From: CAVRGQ01 sp963720785
Lineage (GTDB): Bacteria; Actinomycetota; Acidimicrobiia; IMCC26256; DASPTH01
Assembly: GCA_963720785.1 (NCBI GenBank)
Contig: CAVRGQ010000008.1
Span: forward strand, 124,001 to 188,000
DNA length: 64,000 nt
Reading direction: 5' to 3'
A program made the translations under genes and the position numbers. This document shows, piece after piece, positions 36,673 to 44,471 of the stretch (position 1 is the stretch's first letter; every line of letters starts with the position of its first letter). Below the pieces are notes generated by a model that saw nothing but the letters and a program-made list of their open reading frames with translations, was not told the origin of the DNA and ran no database searches.

Positions 36673-39161
36673 GCGTTGCCGGGCGCGATCCCCGGGTCCT
36701 CGATCGTGACGAGCGGAGGGTCGGGGGCACCGTCGTCAGGGGTGTGGTGCGGGCCGGTGTAGTGGCCCTGGCCGAAGCCGGCGCGCAACATGACGAGGGC
36801 GAGGAGCACGAAGCCCGCCACCACCGCGAACGTGCCGCGGTAGCTGGTGAGTGCGGCGAGCACGCCGACCACGACGCCCGACATGCCGCCCGCGAAGTCG
36901 AAGAACGCACTGAACGTGCCGACCACCGAGCCGCGCTCCTCCTCCCGCACACCGTGGAGCGCGAGCACCATCAGCGACGGGTACAGGAACGACGAGCCCA
37001 CCGCGATCAGGACGAGGCCGATGATCAGGCCGGGAACGTTGTGCAGCGCGGCGACCACGACCAGTCCGAGGGTCGCGGCGCCCATGGAGATGCTGCCGGC
37101 CTTCATCGGTCCGAGCGTGTCGGGGATCTTGGCGCCGAGGATGCGCACCGCCAGCACCACGATTCCGTAGATCAGGAAGAGCAGGCCGACGTCGTCGACG
37201 CCCACCTCCGGCGCGTAGAGCGGCAGGAACACCTGGAACCCGACGATGCCGAACAGCGTGAGCGCCAGGAGGGTGCCCGGCGCGAGCGCCTGGCGGGCGA
37301 TGAGCTTCGCGCGCGCCTCCTGCATCGCAGGATGGCGCGTCTCGCGCGTTGCACACGCGATCGCCGACGCGGCCAGCGCGAGCACGCCCGCAAGGATCCA
37401 TACGCGCGAATAGTGCGTGTCGTCGAGGACCACCTCGCCGAGCACCGGCCCGAAGGCGAGACCGCCCCACACCGCGACCGACCAGTAGCTCACCGCTTCG
37501 CCGCGCCGCGAGATCGGCGCGAGGTCGGTGATCATCGTGGTGCCGCCGACGAAGAAGAGCGCCTCCCCGAGACCCACACCGATGCGGGTGATCACCAGGT
37601 ACGGCAGCGCCTCGACCAGCCCCGAGATCAGCACCATCACGCCGACGATCGCCGCACCGAGGATCATCAGCACCCGCCGGCCGAAGCGGTCACCGATGCG
37701 CCCGGCGATCGGCCGCAGCATGATCGCCCCCAGGGCGAAGGCACCCACCGCGACGCCGACCCCGACGTCACCACCGTCGAGCACCTTGTCGACGTAGCGG
37801 GGAACGACCGGGTTCAGCGCGCCCAGCGCCGAGAAGTAGCAGAGCCCCGACGCGATGACCACGAGCAACCGCGGCGTGAGCAACGGCTCCTTCGGCGCGC
37901 CCTTCGGCGCGCCCTTCGCCGGCTCCTTCGGCGGCCCGTTCTCCGCAGGGTCGGTCACGCGCTCGCCCGCGCCCGTTCCCCGCGCGCCGGCGAACGACGT
38001 GCCCTCGTCGATCATCCGGCGGTACTGCATCACCTTGGCGGGCATGGAGAAGCCGAGCGCGCCGACGAGGCGGCCGTCGCGGCCGAAGATCGCGGTGAAC
38101 CGGCGCTCGTCGAGCGAGCCGTGCACGACTTCCATCGTGTCGTCACCGCGGAAGTGTCCGACGGTCTGCACCTTCACGTCGTACTGGTCGGACCACACGA
38201 ACGGCACCGGCGCGAACGCGGCGGGGTCGGGGCCGTCGCCGTAGAGCAGGCGCTGCACCGCGGCCACCCCCTGCTCCGACGCGTTGGTCCAGTGCTCGAG
38301 GCGCATGAGCTCGCCGCCGAACTTTGCGTTGGGCCAGCGGGCGACGTCGCCCGCGGCGACCACGCCCGGCGCGGCGAGGAGGGTGTCGTCGCACACGATG
38401 CCGTTGTCGATGGTGAGGCCGGAGCCCTCGAGCCAGCCGGTGGCCGGGACCACGCCCACGCCCACGACGACCACGTCGGCCTCCACGACGGAGCCGTCGT
38501 CGAGGCGGACCCGCTCGACCTGCTGCCCGCCCTCGATGCCGGCGACGCCCACGCCGAGACGCAGGTCGACACCGTGGTCGCGGTGCAGCTCACCGCACGC
38601 GGCGCCCAGCACCGGGCCGAGCCCGCGCACGAGCGGCGCGGGGAGAGCCTCGAGCACGGTCACGTCGAGCCCGCGGCCGCGGCAGGTGGCCGCCACCTCG
38701 CTGCCGATGAAGCCCGCGCCGATCACCACGACCTTCGGGTTCCCGGCGAGGCGGTTGCGGAGCGCGGTGGCGTCGTCGAGGGTGCGCAGCATGCACACGC
38801 CGTCGAGGTCGGGCTGGCCGGGCAGGGTGCGGGGGCTGGCGCCGGTGGCGAGCACGAGCCCGTCGTAGGCGAGGGCGGTGCCGTCGGCCAGGGTGACCCG
38901 GCGGTCACCGAGGTCGAGGCCGGTGGCCCGGACGCCGAGGCGCAGGGCGAGATCGAGGTCGTCGTAGGGGCTGCGGCGCAGGGCGAGATCGTCGGCCTGC
39001 TGCTCCCCCGCCAGGAACTGCTTGGAGAGCGGCGGTCGGTCGTACGGGAGATGGTCCTCCGCCCCGACCAGCGTGACCCGGCCGTCGAACCCCTCCCGGC
39101 GCAGGGCCTCGGCCGCCCGCAGACCCGCCAGCGAGGCCCCCACCACCACGACTTCCCGCAC
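36669..39161 (-). CDS. FAD-dependent NAD(P)-disulfide-type reductase joined to an MFS transporter
   Basis: One open frame of 830 residues encodes two units. Residues 1-400 are a ferredoxin/rubredoxin reductase-like FAD enzyme: VVVVGASLAGLRAAEALRRE, DRPPLSKQFLAGEQ, LATGASPRTLPG, KVVVIGAGFIGSEVAA and VVAAGDVARWPN. Residues 430-830 are a 12-helix MFS transporter (GRIGDRFGRRVLMILGA, GVGLGEALFFVGG). A Lys/Pro linker with KGAPKGAPK joins them. At 37955-37958 a GTGA occurs at the junction, so two overlapping genes masked by a single-base error are as likely as a true fusion. The GTG start at 39161 has GAGGGAG upstream. Confidence 0.8.
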   Translation of the reverse strand: MREVVVVGASLAGLRAAEALRREGFDGRVTLVGAEDHLPYDRPPLSKQFLAGEQQADDLALRRSPYDDLDLALRLGVRATGLDLGDRRVTLADGTALAYDGLVLATGASPRTLPGQPDLDGVCMLRTLDDATALRNRLAGNPKVVVIGAGFIGSEVAATCRGRGLDVTVLEALPAPLVRGLGPVLGAACGELHRDHGVDLRLGVGVAGIEGGQQVERVRLDDGSVVEADVVVVGVGVVPATGWLEGSGLTIDNGIVCDDTLLAAPGVVAAGDVARWPNAKFGGELMRLEHWTNASEQGVAAVQRLLYGDGPDPAAFAPVPFVWSDQYDVKVQTVGHFRGDDTMEVVHGSLDERRFTAIFGRDGRLVGALGFSMPAKVMQYRRMIDEGTSFAGARGTGAGERVTDPAENGPPKEPAKGAPKGAPKEPLLTPRLLVVIASGLCYFSALGALNPVVPRYVDKVLDGGDVGVGVAVGAFALGAIMLRPIAGRIGDRFGRRVLMILGAAIVGVMVLISGLVEALPYLVITRIGVGLGEALFFVGGTTMITDLAPISRRGEAVSYWSVAVWGGLAFGPVLGEVVLDDTHYSRVWILAGVLALAASAIACATRETRHPAMQEARAKLIARQALAPGTLLALTLFGIVGFQVFLPLYAPEVGVDDVGLLFLIYGIVVLAVRILGAKIPDTLGPMKAGSISMGAATLGLVVVAALHNVPGLIIGLVLIAVGSSFLYPSLMVLALHGVREEERGSVVGTFSAFFDFAGGMSGVVVGVLAALTSYRGTFAVVAGFVLLALVMLRAGFGQGHYTGPHHTPDDGAPDPPLVTIEDPGIAPGNA

Positions 39162-39216
39162 CGCTCGCTCCCTCGTGACCCGCTCGTGCCCCTCCGGGAC
39201 GGCCGAGACGCGCAAC

Positions 39217-39247
39217 GGCCCTCGTCCAGGGGGGGCGGACAAGGGCC
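39217..39247 (-). promoter_or_regulatory. Hairpin in the leader of the reductase/MFS gene
   Basis: GGCCCTCGTCC and GGACAAGGGCC pair over 10 of 11 positions with a 9-base G-rich loop, 56 bases upstream of the GTG start. It could attenuate the transcript, but nothing else supports this. The rest of the 300-base intergenic region holds the MerR promoter and no gene. Confidence 0.35.
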
Positions 39248-39379
39248 GATGCTACGGCGCTCACCGCACTCGGCACATGTCCGGGCGGGCGCTCGTTCTG
39301 TGCGGACCGCCACTTCTTCGGGGGCCCGGTTGTCAGGTGCGAACGGGAGTCCAGGCAACCCCAGGGGGGGCGGGGCGCC

Positions 39380-39426
39380 TTGACTCCGTTCGTGATTACA
39401 GTGAGAGTATCTACTCCGGAGTAGAT
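39380..39426 (+). promoter_or_regulatory. Promoter with an 18-base palindrome upstream of the MerR gene
   Basis: TTGACT (39380-39385) and GAGTAT (39405-39410) are separated by 19 bases, the long spacer typical of MerR-controlled promoters. The perfect palindrome ATCTACTCCGGAGTAGAT spans 39409-39426, overlapping the -10 edge and ending 36 bases before the GTG. It is the best candidate operator for the encoded MerR protein, for itself and perhaps for the divergent gene. Confidence 0.6.
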
Positions 39427-39462
39427 GTTGTCAAATCAATCTCCCCGATTCCTGGGATTCCC

Positions 39463-40311
39463 GTGACCGACGACACCCCACAGGCGCCACCCGGGTCGGC
39501 GACCCCCACGCCCGACCCCACCCCCGCCCCCGATACGGCGACCGACGCCGCGACTGTCCCCGACACGGCGACTGTCCCCGACACGGCGACTGAGCTCGAC
39601 TGGCGCATCGACGACCTCGCGCGGATGGCGGGGATCACCGTCGACACCATCCGCTACTACCAGCGCGAAGGCCTGCTCCCCAGCGGCGAGCGGGCCGGTC
39701 GCGCCCGGCGCTACGGCCCCGAGCACCTCGAGCGGCTCGAACGCATCCGGGCCCTGCAGAGCCGGCGCTTCTCCCTCGCCGCGATCCGCGCCCTGCTGGA
39801 GCGCGAGGCGCCCGGCGCGCTGGAGGGACTGCTCGCGGGCAACGACGACGCCTACGACTTCGACGAGCTGGTGGGCACCGCGGCGATGCCGCCCGCACTC
39901 GCGCGCGAGCTCATCCACGTCGGGCTGTTGCGGGAGCCGGCCGACCACGGGCGGGCGGCGTTCGACGGCGACGACCTCTCCGTGTTGCGGGCCTTCGCCG
40001 ACATGCGCCGCGTCGGGATCCCCGACGCGATGCTCGTGGAGCTCGCGCGCCTCTACGCCTCCACCTACGACGAGCTGCAGCGACGCCTGGTCGCCCTGTT
40101 CACGGGGGCGAGCACGAAGTGGGCCGGCGGCGCACCCGCCGAGCTCTCGTTCGGCGAGGCCCGGGCCGTGAGCGCGCCCGGCGCCGCGCGCCTCGCACGC
40201 GACATGCGGGTGATCTCCGACTACACGCAGCAGCGGAACCTGCAACGGCAGGTGCTCCTCGCGCTGGAGCACGGCGTCGGCCCCGAGGACGCCGCCCACG
40301 AGAGCGCGTAG
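39463..40311 (+). CDS. MerR family transcriptional regulator
   Basis: The 282-residue protein has a disordered N-terminal tail with an Asp/Thr/Ala repeat (TVPDTATVPDTAT). It is followed by the MerR HTH: RIDDLARMAGITVDTIRYYQ, REGLLPSGERAGRARRYGPE, HLERLERIRALQSRRFSLAA. A long C-terminal helical domain follows without metal-binding cysteines, so small-molecule sensing is likelier than metal sensing. The start GTG at 39463 was chosen by the promoter position. The frame itself is open much further upstream. It is divergent from the reductase/MFS gene. Confidence 0.85.
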   Translation: MTDDTPQAPPGSATPTPDPTPAPDTATDAATVPDTATVPDTATELDWRIDDLARMAGITVDTIRYYQREGLLPSGERAGRARRYGPEHLERLERIRALQSRRFSLAAIRALLEREAPGALEGLLAGNDDAYDFDELVGTAAMPPALARELIHVGLLREPADHGRAAFDGDDLSVLRAFADMRRVGIPDAMLVELARLYASTYDELQRRLVALFTGASTKWAGGAPAELSFGEARAVSAPGAARLARDMRVISDYTQQRNLQRQVLLALEHGVGPEDAAHESA

Positions 40312-40331
40312 GGCCCGCAGCTCACGCGGCG

Positions 40332-41315
40332 TCAGGCGCCGACGAGCCGGCCGAGCTCCACGAGCTCGGCCGAGGTGCCGATCGCGATCAACACGTCGCC
40401 CGCGGCAATCGGCTGCTCCGGCGCCGGGTTGCTCACGAACTCGCCCGCGGAGTCGCGCAGGGCGAGCACCAGCGCGCCGGTGAGGTCGCGGATCTGCGAC
40501 TCCCGCAGCGTGCGTCCGACCACCGACGAGGTCGCCGGCACGGTGACCTCTTCGAGCCTGAACTCGATGTCGCGGTCGTGCATCACCACGTCGAGGAACT
40601 CGGTGACGTGCGGTTGCAGCACGAAGGCCGCCATCCGCGACCCGCCGATGCTCTGCGGGTTGACCACGCGGTCGGCCCCGGCGCGCACGAGCTTCTCCAC
40701 GCTCTCCTCCACGCGCACCCGCGACACGATGAAGAGGTCGGGCCGGAGGGCGCGGGCGCTGAGCGTCACGAACAGGTTGCCGGCGTCGGTGTCGAGCGCG
40801 GCGACCAGCGCCCGCGCCCGCGGCAGGCCCGCAGCGAGGAGCACCGCGTCATCGGTGACGTCGCCCGCGAGCCAGGGGTGCGGCGAGTCGCCGAGGCGCT
40901 CCGCGTCGCGGTCGAGCACCACGATGGGCGCGGCGTCGCCGATCTCCTTGGCAATGGCGCGCCCGACCCGGCCCCAGCCGCACACGATCACGTGGTCGTG
41001 CAGATCTGCGATCTTGCGGTCCATGCGCTTCCTCCCGAACACGCCGCGCAGGTCGCCCTCGACGAGGGTCTGGATCAACACACCCAGGGCGTAGAGCGCG
41101 GTGCCCACGCCGAACAGGATCAGGACGATCGTGAAGATCTTGCCCGCGTCCGACAGCGGGTGGACCTCCCGGAACCCCACGGTCGTGAGCGTGGTGACCG
41201 CCTGGTACGCGGCGTCGAGCAGGGGGAAGCCGAGGATCAGATAGCCGATCGTGCCGACGATCATGATCCCGGCCAGCACCAGCAGCGCGATGCGCAGGCG
41301 GCGCCAGTCGTTCAC
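40332..41315 (-). CDS. Potassium channel with RCK/TrkA domains
   Basis: The protein (327 residues from GTG 41315, or 342 from GTG 41360) has two membrane helices around a pore loop with TLTTVGFREVHP. The K+ filter TVGYG is therefore TVGF followed by an unusual RE. A Rossmann RCK domain (HVIVCGWGRVGRAIAKEIG) and a C-terminal TrkA-C domain follow. It should be a tetrameric ligand-gated K+ channel. The start at 41315 has GGACGA upstream and leaves the 41349-41373 hairpin outside the gene. It converges on the MerR gene with 20 bases between stops. Confidence 0.85.
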   Translation of the reverse strand: MNDWRRLRIALLVLAGIMIVGTIGYLILGFPLLDAAYQAVTTLTTVGFREVHPLSDAGKIFTIVLILFGVGTALYALGVLIQTLVEGDLRGVFGRKRMDRKIADLHDHVIVCGWGRVGRAIAKEIGDAAPIVVLDRDAERLGDSPHPWLAGDVTDDAVLLAAGLPRARALVAALDTDAGNLFVTLSARALRPDLFIVSRVRVEESVEKLVRAGADRVVNPQSIGGSRMAAFVLQPHVTEFLDVVMHDRDIEFRLEEVTVPATSSVVGRTLRESQIRDLTGALVLALRDSAGEFVSNPAPEQPIAAGDVLIAIGTSAELVELGRLVGA

Positions 41316-41348
41316 GGCCAGTCGTCCGAGCGGGCGCTGCTCGCGCCG

Positions 41349-41373
41349 GTGCCCGGCCACGCAGGCCGGGCAC
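41349..41373 (-). terminator. Perfect 10-bp hairpin between two membrane-protein genes
   Basis: GTGCCCGGCC and GGCCGGGCAC flank a 5-base loop, starting 30 bases after the stop of the gene at 41404. No U-tract is present. It probably ends or attenuates that transcript before the channel gene. Confidence 0.55.
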
Positions 41374-41403
41374 CGATCGAGATCACCATGTGGAGCTTCG
41401 GCA

Positions 41404-42177
41404 CTAGGCCTTCAGCACCAGGTAGAAGGCCATGTAGTAGACGACCACCAGCACGCCACTCGTGATCAGCGCGTTCTTATGGGTCTCGTACATCCAGTTC
41501 GTCGCGTTGGCCTTGACCCCTCCGATCACACCCAGCGCGTTGAGTTCGAGCACGAGCCAGATGATGCCGGCGATGGCCCAGTAGGTGGCCCGCTCGCCTC
41601 CGGTCGGGGCGAACTTGAACTTGCCCGGCAGGAAGAAGTGCGCGGTGCCGACCATGAACATCAACAGCGTGAACGAGAAGATCGTGTTCATGCGCGAGGC
41701 GAGCAGCGCCTTGCGACCCGCAGCGGCCGCGGTGGGGTCGGCCTCGCCGCCGGCCTGCACGTTGCGGGCGTTGGCGATCACCTTCTTCTGGTTCGGCCAG
41801 ATGACCAGCCAGACGTTCAGGAACATGGTGAGGCCGAGCAGGATGCCCGTGTAGATGGCCATGCCGGGGACGGTCTTGATGTAGTCGCTGCTGAAGAGCT
41901 GCGCCTTGTCGCCTTCCTTCTGGAAGATCAACAGGAGGAACCCGGTCAGGACGGTGGCGGCGGCGGCCCAGCGGAACCACCACAGGGCACGCGACGCGAG
42001 CTTGTCGACCGCGTTGTTGCGGGCCGCGGCCTCCATCTCGGCGAAGGCCGGCACCTGGACGAAGTTGAAGTAGTAGAGCAACCCGATCCAGGTGATGCCC
42101 ACCACGACGTGCAGCCACCGTGAGACGAATGCGCCGCCGTTGCGACTGATGATGATGATGACGTCGGCAAGAGCCAT
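41404..42177 (-). CDS. Urate_ox_N (PuuD N-terminal) type membrane protein
   Basis: The 257-residue protein has about seven membrane helices and matches the pattern of the Urate_ox_N/DUF989 domain: WLHVVVGITWIGLLYYFNFV, RALWWFRWAAAATVLTG, NVWLVIWPNQKKVIANA and MFMVGTAHFF. In the PuuD urate oxidases this domain is followed by a cytochrome c, which is absent here, so the reaction is uncertain. GGGGGAG lies 4 bases before the ATG. No purine-degradation gene is adjacent. Conserved His and Trp residues in the helices suggest heme or quinone contact, as an inference. Confidence 0.75.
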   Translation of the reverse strand: MALADVIIIISRNGGAFVSRWLHVVVGITWIGLLYYFNFVQVPAFAEMEAAARNNAVDKLASRALWWFRWAAAATVLTGFLLLIFQKEGDKAQLFSSDYIKTVPGMAIYTGILLGLTMFLNVWLVIWPNQKKVIANARNVQAGGEADPTAAAAGRKALLASRMNTIFSFTLLMFMVGTAHFFLPGKFKFAPTGGERATYWAIAGIIWLVLELNALGVIGGVKANATNWMYETHKNALITSGVLVVVYYMAFYLVLKA

Positions 42178-42349
42178 GCGCTCCCCCATCCTCCTGTGCG
42201 GTGCCCCTCCTGAGTGGGGACCCCCGCGTTGACACGCAGTTGATGCGACGCGGGAACGTACCACCCCTGTGCGACCGGGGCACGGACCCGTCCCGCGGCC
42301 GCGGGGCGACGAGGGCGAGACGCGGGCGGTGGTCGGTCGTCAGTTGGGC

Positions 42350-43083
42350 ATGGACCGTGCCCGCCGCTCCCCTGCCCTGAATCTCGCCGTACTCGTCGCG
42401 GGCCAGGCGCTCGCCGCCGCCGCCCTCGTGGCCGCCGCCGACCGGCCACCGGTCGCGGGCGCGCCATGGGGCGCGGGCTGCCCCGTTGGGTGGTCACCGC
42501 GCCGCCCGTCGACGCGGTGGTCGTGGTCGCCCACCGCGTGGCGCTCGTCGTCGCGCTCTGGCTCCTCGCCGGCACGCTGCTCCACGTCGTTGCCGCGCGC
42601 ACTCGGCTACCGGTGCTGGTGTGCGTCACCGCCCGGGCCACCCTCCCGGGCGTCCGGCGCGCGGTCGCCGCGGTCGTCGTCACCGCCGGAATCGTGACTC
42701 CGGGAGTCGCGCACGCGACCTCCGGTACCGGCGCGGGAGCATCGGCGCCGCCCGGGGTACGCGACGGCCGCGCCGCACCCGCCGCGGTCGTGGTGTCGAC
42801 GGGCGCGCCCGCCACGCCCGCCACACCCGCCGCGCCCGCCACACCCGCCCCGTTCGCCGCGCCTGCGGCGCCGTTCGCTACCACCGTCATCGTGCGACCG
42901 GGCGACTCACTGTGGACGATCGCCGAGCAGATGACGTCCCCACCCGATGGTGATCTCGGCGCCGACGTCGGCGCGCGCTGGGCGGCGATCTGCGCGGCGA
43001 ACGCGGGGCGGCTGCGTTCGGGTGACCTCGCCGTGGTGTACCCCGGCGAGGAGATCGTCATCCCGGACCGGGGCCCGGGCTGA
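42350..43083 (+). CDS. Membrane-anchored LysM domain protein, one apparent frameshift
   Basis: After insertion of one missing base near 42475 the protein has about 244 residues. Three hydrophobic stretches lie in the first 120 residues (LNLAVLVAGQALAAAALVAA, VALVVALWLLAGTLLHVVAA and a third ending PGVAHA). An Ala/Pro/Thr-rich linker (ATPATPAAPATPAP) follows. The C-terminal LysM reads TVIVRPGDSLWTIAEQM and ends VYPGEEIVIPDRG, the typical peptidoglycan-binding repeat. It probably sits in the membrane with LysM outside. Its last 26 bases overlap the end of hisN on the other strand. Confidence 0.8.
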
Positions 43084-43882
43084 GCGCGGCGAGTACCGCG
43101 TCGTGCAACAGGCCGTTGGTGGTCACGGCCTCACCGCGGTCGAAGCCGGGCACACCCGCACGGTCGGTGAAGCGGCCGCCGGCCTCCTCCACCACCACCT
43201 GCAGCGCGGCCAGGTCCCACGGCGCGAGGCCGCCCACCTCGATCGCGATGTCGACCGAGCCGTCGGCCACGAGCATGTGCGACCAGAAGTCGCCGAACGC
43301 ACACGACCGCCAGCACCGACGCGCCAGCGCGAGGAACTCGTCGCCGATGCCGGCCTGCTCGAAGTACTTCACCGACGAGTAGGAGAGCTGCGCGTCCTCG
43401 ATCGCGCGCACGCGCGACACCGACACGCGGTCCCCGTTCCGCCATGCGCCCTGGCTGCGGGCAGCCCACCACCGCGCGCCGAGCGCGGGGGCCGACACCA
43501 CGCCGGTGGTGACGATGCCGTCCTCCACCAGCGCGAGCAGGGTGGCCCACACCGGAACGCCGCGTGCGTAGCCCATGGTGCCGTCGATCGGGTCGACGAC
43601 CCAGCGGCGCGCTCCGGCACCCTCGGCTCCTTCGAGGGTGCCGAACTCCTCGCCGAGGATCGAGTCGTCGGGGCGGACCGCCGCGAGGTGCTCGCGGAGC
43701 ATCTCCTCGACGGCCCGGTCGGCCTCGGTCACGGGAGTGGTGTCGGGCTTCGTCTCCACCACCAGGTCGGTGGCACGGAATCGCGCCATGGTGAGCGCGT
43801 CGGCCGCGTCGGCGAGCGCGAGCGCGAGCTCGAGGTCCGACGACGGCGCAGCCGCGGGCGAGGAGAGAGGTGAACCGGCGAT
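43058..43882 (-). CDS. hisN: Histidinol-phosphatase of the inositol-monophosphatase fold, probable ATC start
   Basis: HisN removes phosphate from histidinol phosphate in histidine synthesis. Visible motifs are ETKPDTTPVTEADRAVEE, ILGEEFG, VVDPIDGTMGYARGVPVWAT and EVGGLAPWDLAALQVVVEEA, all metal-site elements. The first ATG in frame (43789) cuts off the family helix DLELALALADAADALTMARF, which is encoded upstream in the same frame. No ATG, GTG or TTG lies upstream before the frame leaves the gene, but ATC at 43882 is 6 bases after TACATT, the leaderless spacing used elsewhere here. An ATC leaderless start is proposed, and a read error is possible. Confidence 0.88.
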   Translation of the reverse strand: MAGSPLSSPAAAPSSDLELALALADAADALTMARFRATDLVVETKPDTTPVTEADRAVEEMLREHLAAVRPDDSILGEEFGTLEGAEGAGARRWVVDPIDGTMGYARGVPVWATLLALVEDGIVTTGVVSAPALGARWWAARSQGAWRNGDRVSVSRVRAIEDAQLSYSSVKYFEQAGIGDEFLALARRCWRSCAFGDFWSHMLVADGSVDIAIEVGGLAPWDLAALQVVVEEAGGRFTDRAGVPGFDRGEAVTTNGLLHDAVLAALSPGPGPG

Positions 43883-43888
43883 GCCGGG

Positions 43889-43894
43889 AATGTA
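43889..43894 (-). promoter_or_regulatory. -10 element of hisN
   Basis: TACATT on the minus strand fits the TANNNT hexamers in front of other leaderless genes in this window. Six bases separate it from the proposed ATC initiation codon. The divergent gene starts at 43941. Confidence 0.45.
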
Positions 43895-43940
43895 GTGCGG
43901 GTGCCACGACCCGCGGCCCGGCGCCCGCGAGACTTACCGG

Positions 43941-44471
43941 ATGACCCGGACCCGCTGGCTGCTCCTGATCTTCGTGCTCGCCGCCATTGGCGTGGCAGTC
44001 GCGGTGGCTGTGGCCCCGGGCGAGGACTCGGGCCGCGGATCCGGCAGATCGGGCGGATCGGCGTCGCGGGTCACGACCACCACGGCCGCGGCCACCACAG
44101 TTGCGCCCACGACCACCGTCGCCCCCGCCACCACCACTCCCCCCACCACCACCGTGGCGGTTCCCGGCGAGTGCGGCAGCGTCGGCGGCGCGATCCGGGT
44201 CGCGGTCGATGCCGGCGTGCAGGGCGCGTCGACGAACGCCGACATGACCGAGTGTCGCCTCGCGGCGTCCGACGCCACCTGGGCGCTGGTGCAACTCGCC
44301 CCGAAGGTGGGATCGTCGTTCACGGCCACCACCGTCATCCTGCAGGGTGGGGGTGGTTCGTGGAGCGTCGTCGCCACCGGCGGCACCAGTGCCGGGTGCG
44401 GCAAGGCCCCGCAACAGGTGATCGCCGACCTCGGCCAGTTCTGCGTCGGCTCGGGTGGCGGTGCCCAGTAA
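43941..44471 (+). CDS. Secreted or membrane-anchored protein of unknown function
   Basis: The 176-residue protein begins with an N-terminal signal or anchor helix (WLLLIFVLAAIGVAVAVAVA). A Thr/Ala/Pro linker (TTTTAAATTVAPTTTVAPAT) follows. The C-terminal domain of about 95 residues has four cysteines (GECGS, TECRL, AGCGK, QFCVG) that could form disulfides outside the cell. I do not recognise the domain. The stop overlaps the start of the next gene, so they are probably one transcript. Confidence 0.75.
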   Translation: MTRTRWLLLIFVLAAIGVAVAVAVAPGEDSGRGSGRSGGSASRVTTTTAAATTVAPTTTVAPATTTPPTTTVAVPGECGSVGGAIRVAVDAGVQGASTNADMTECRLAASDATWALVQLAPKVGSSFTATTVILQGGGGSWSVVATGGTSAGCGKAPQQVIADLGQFCVGSGGGAQ

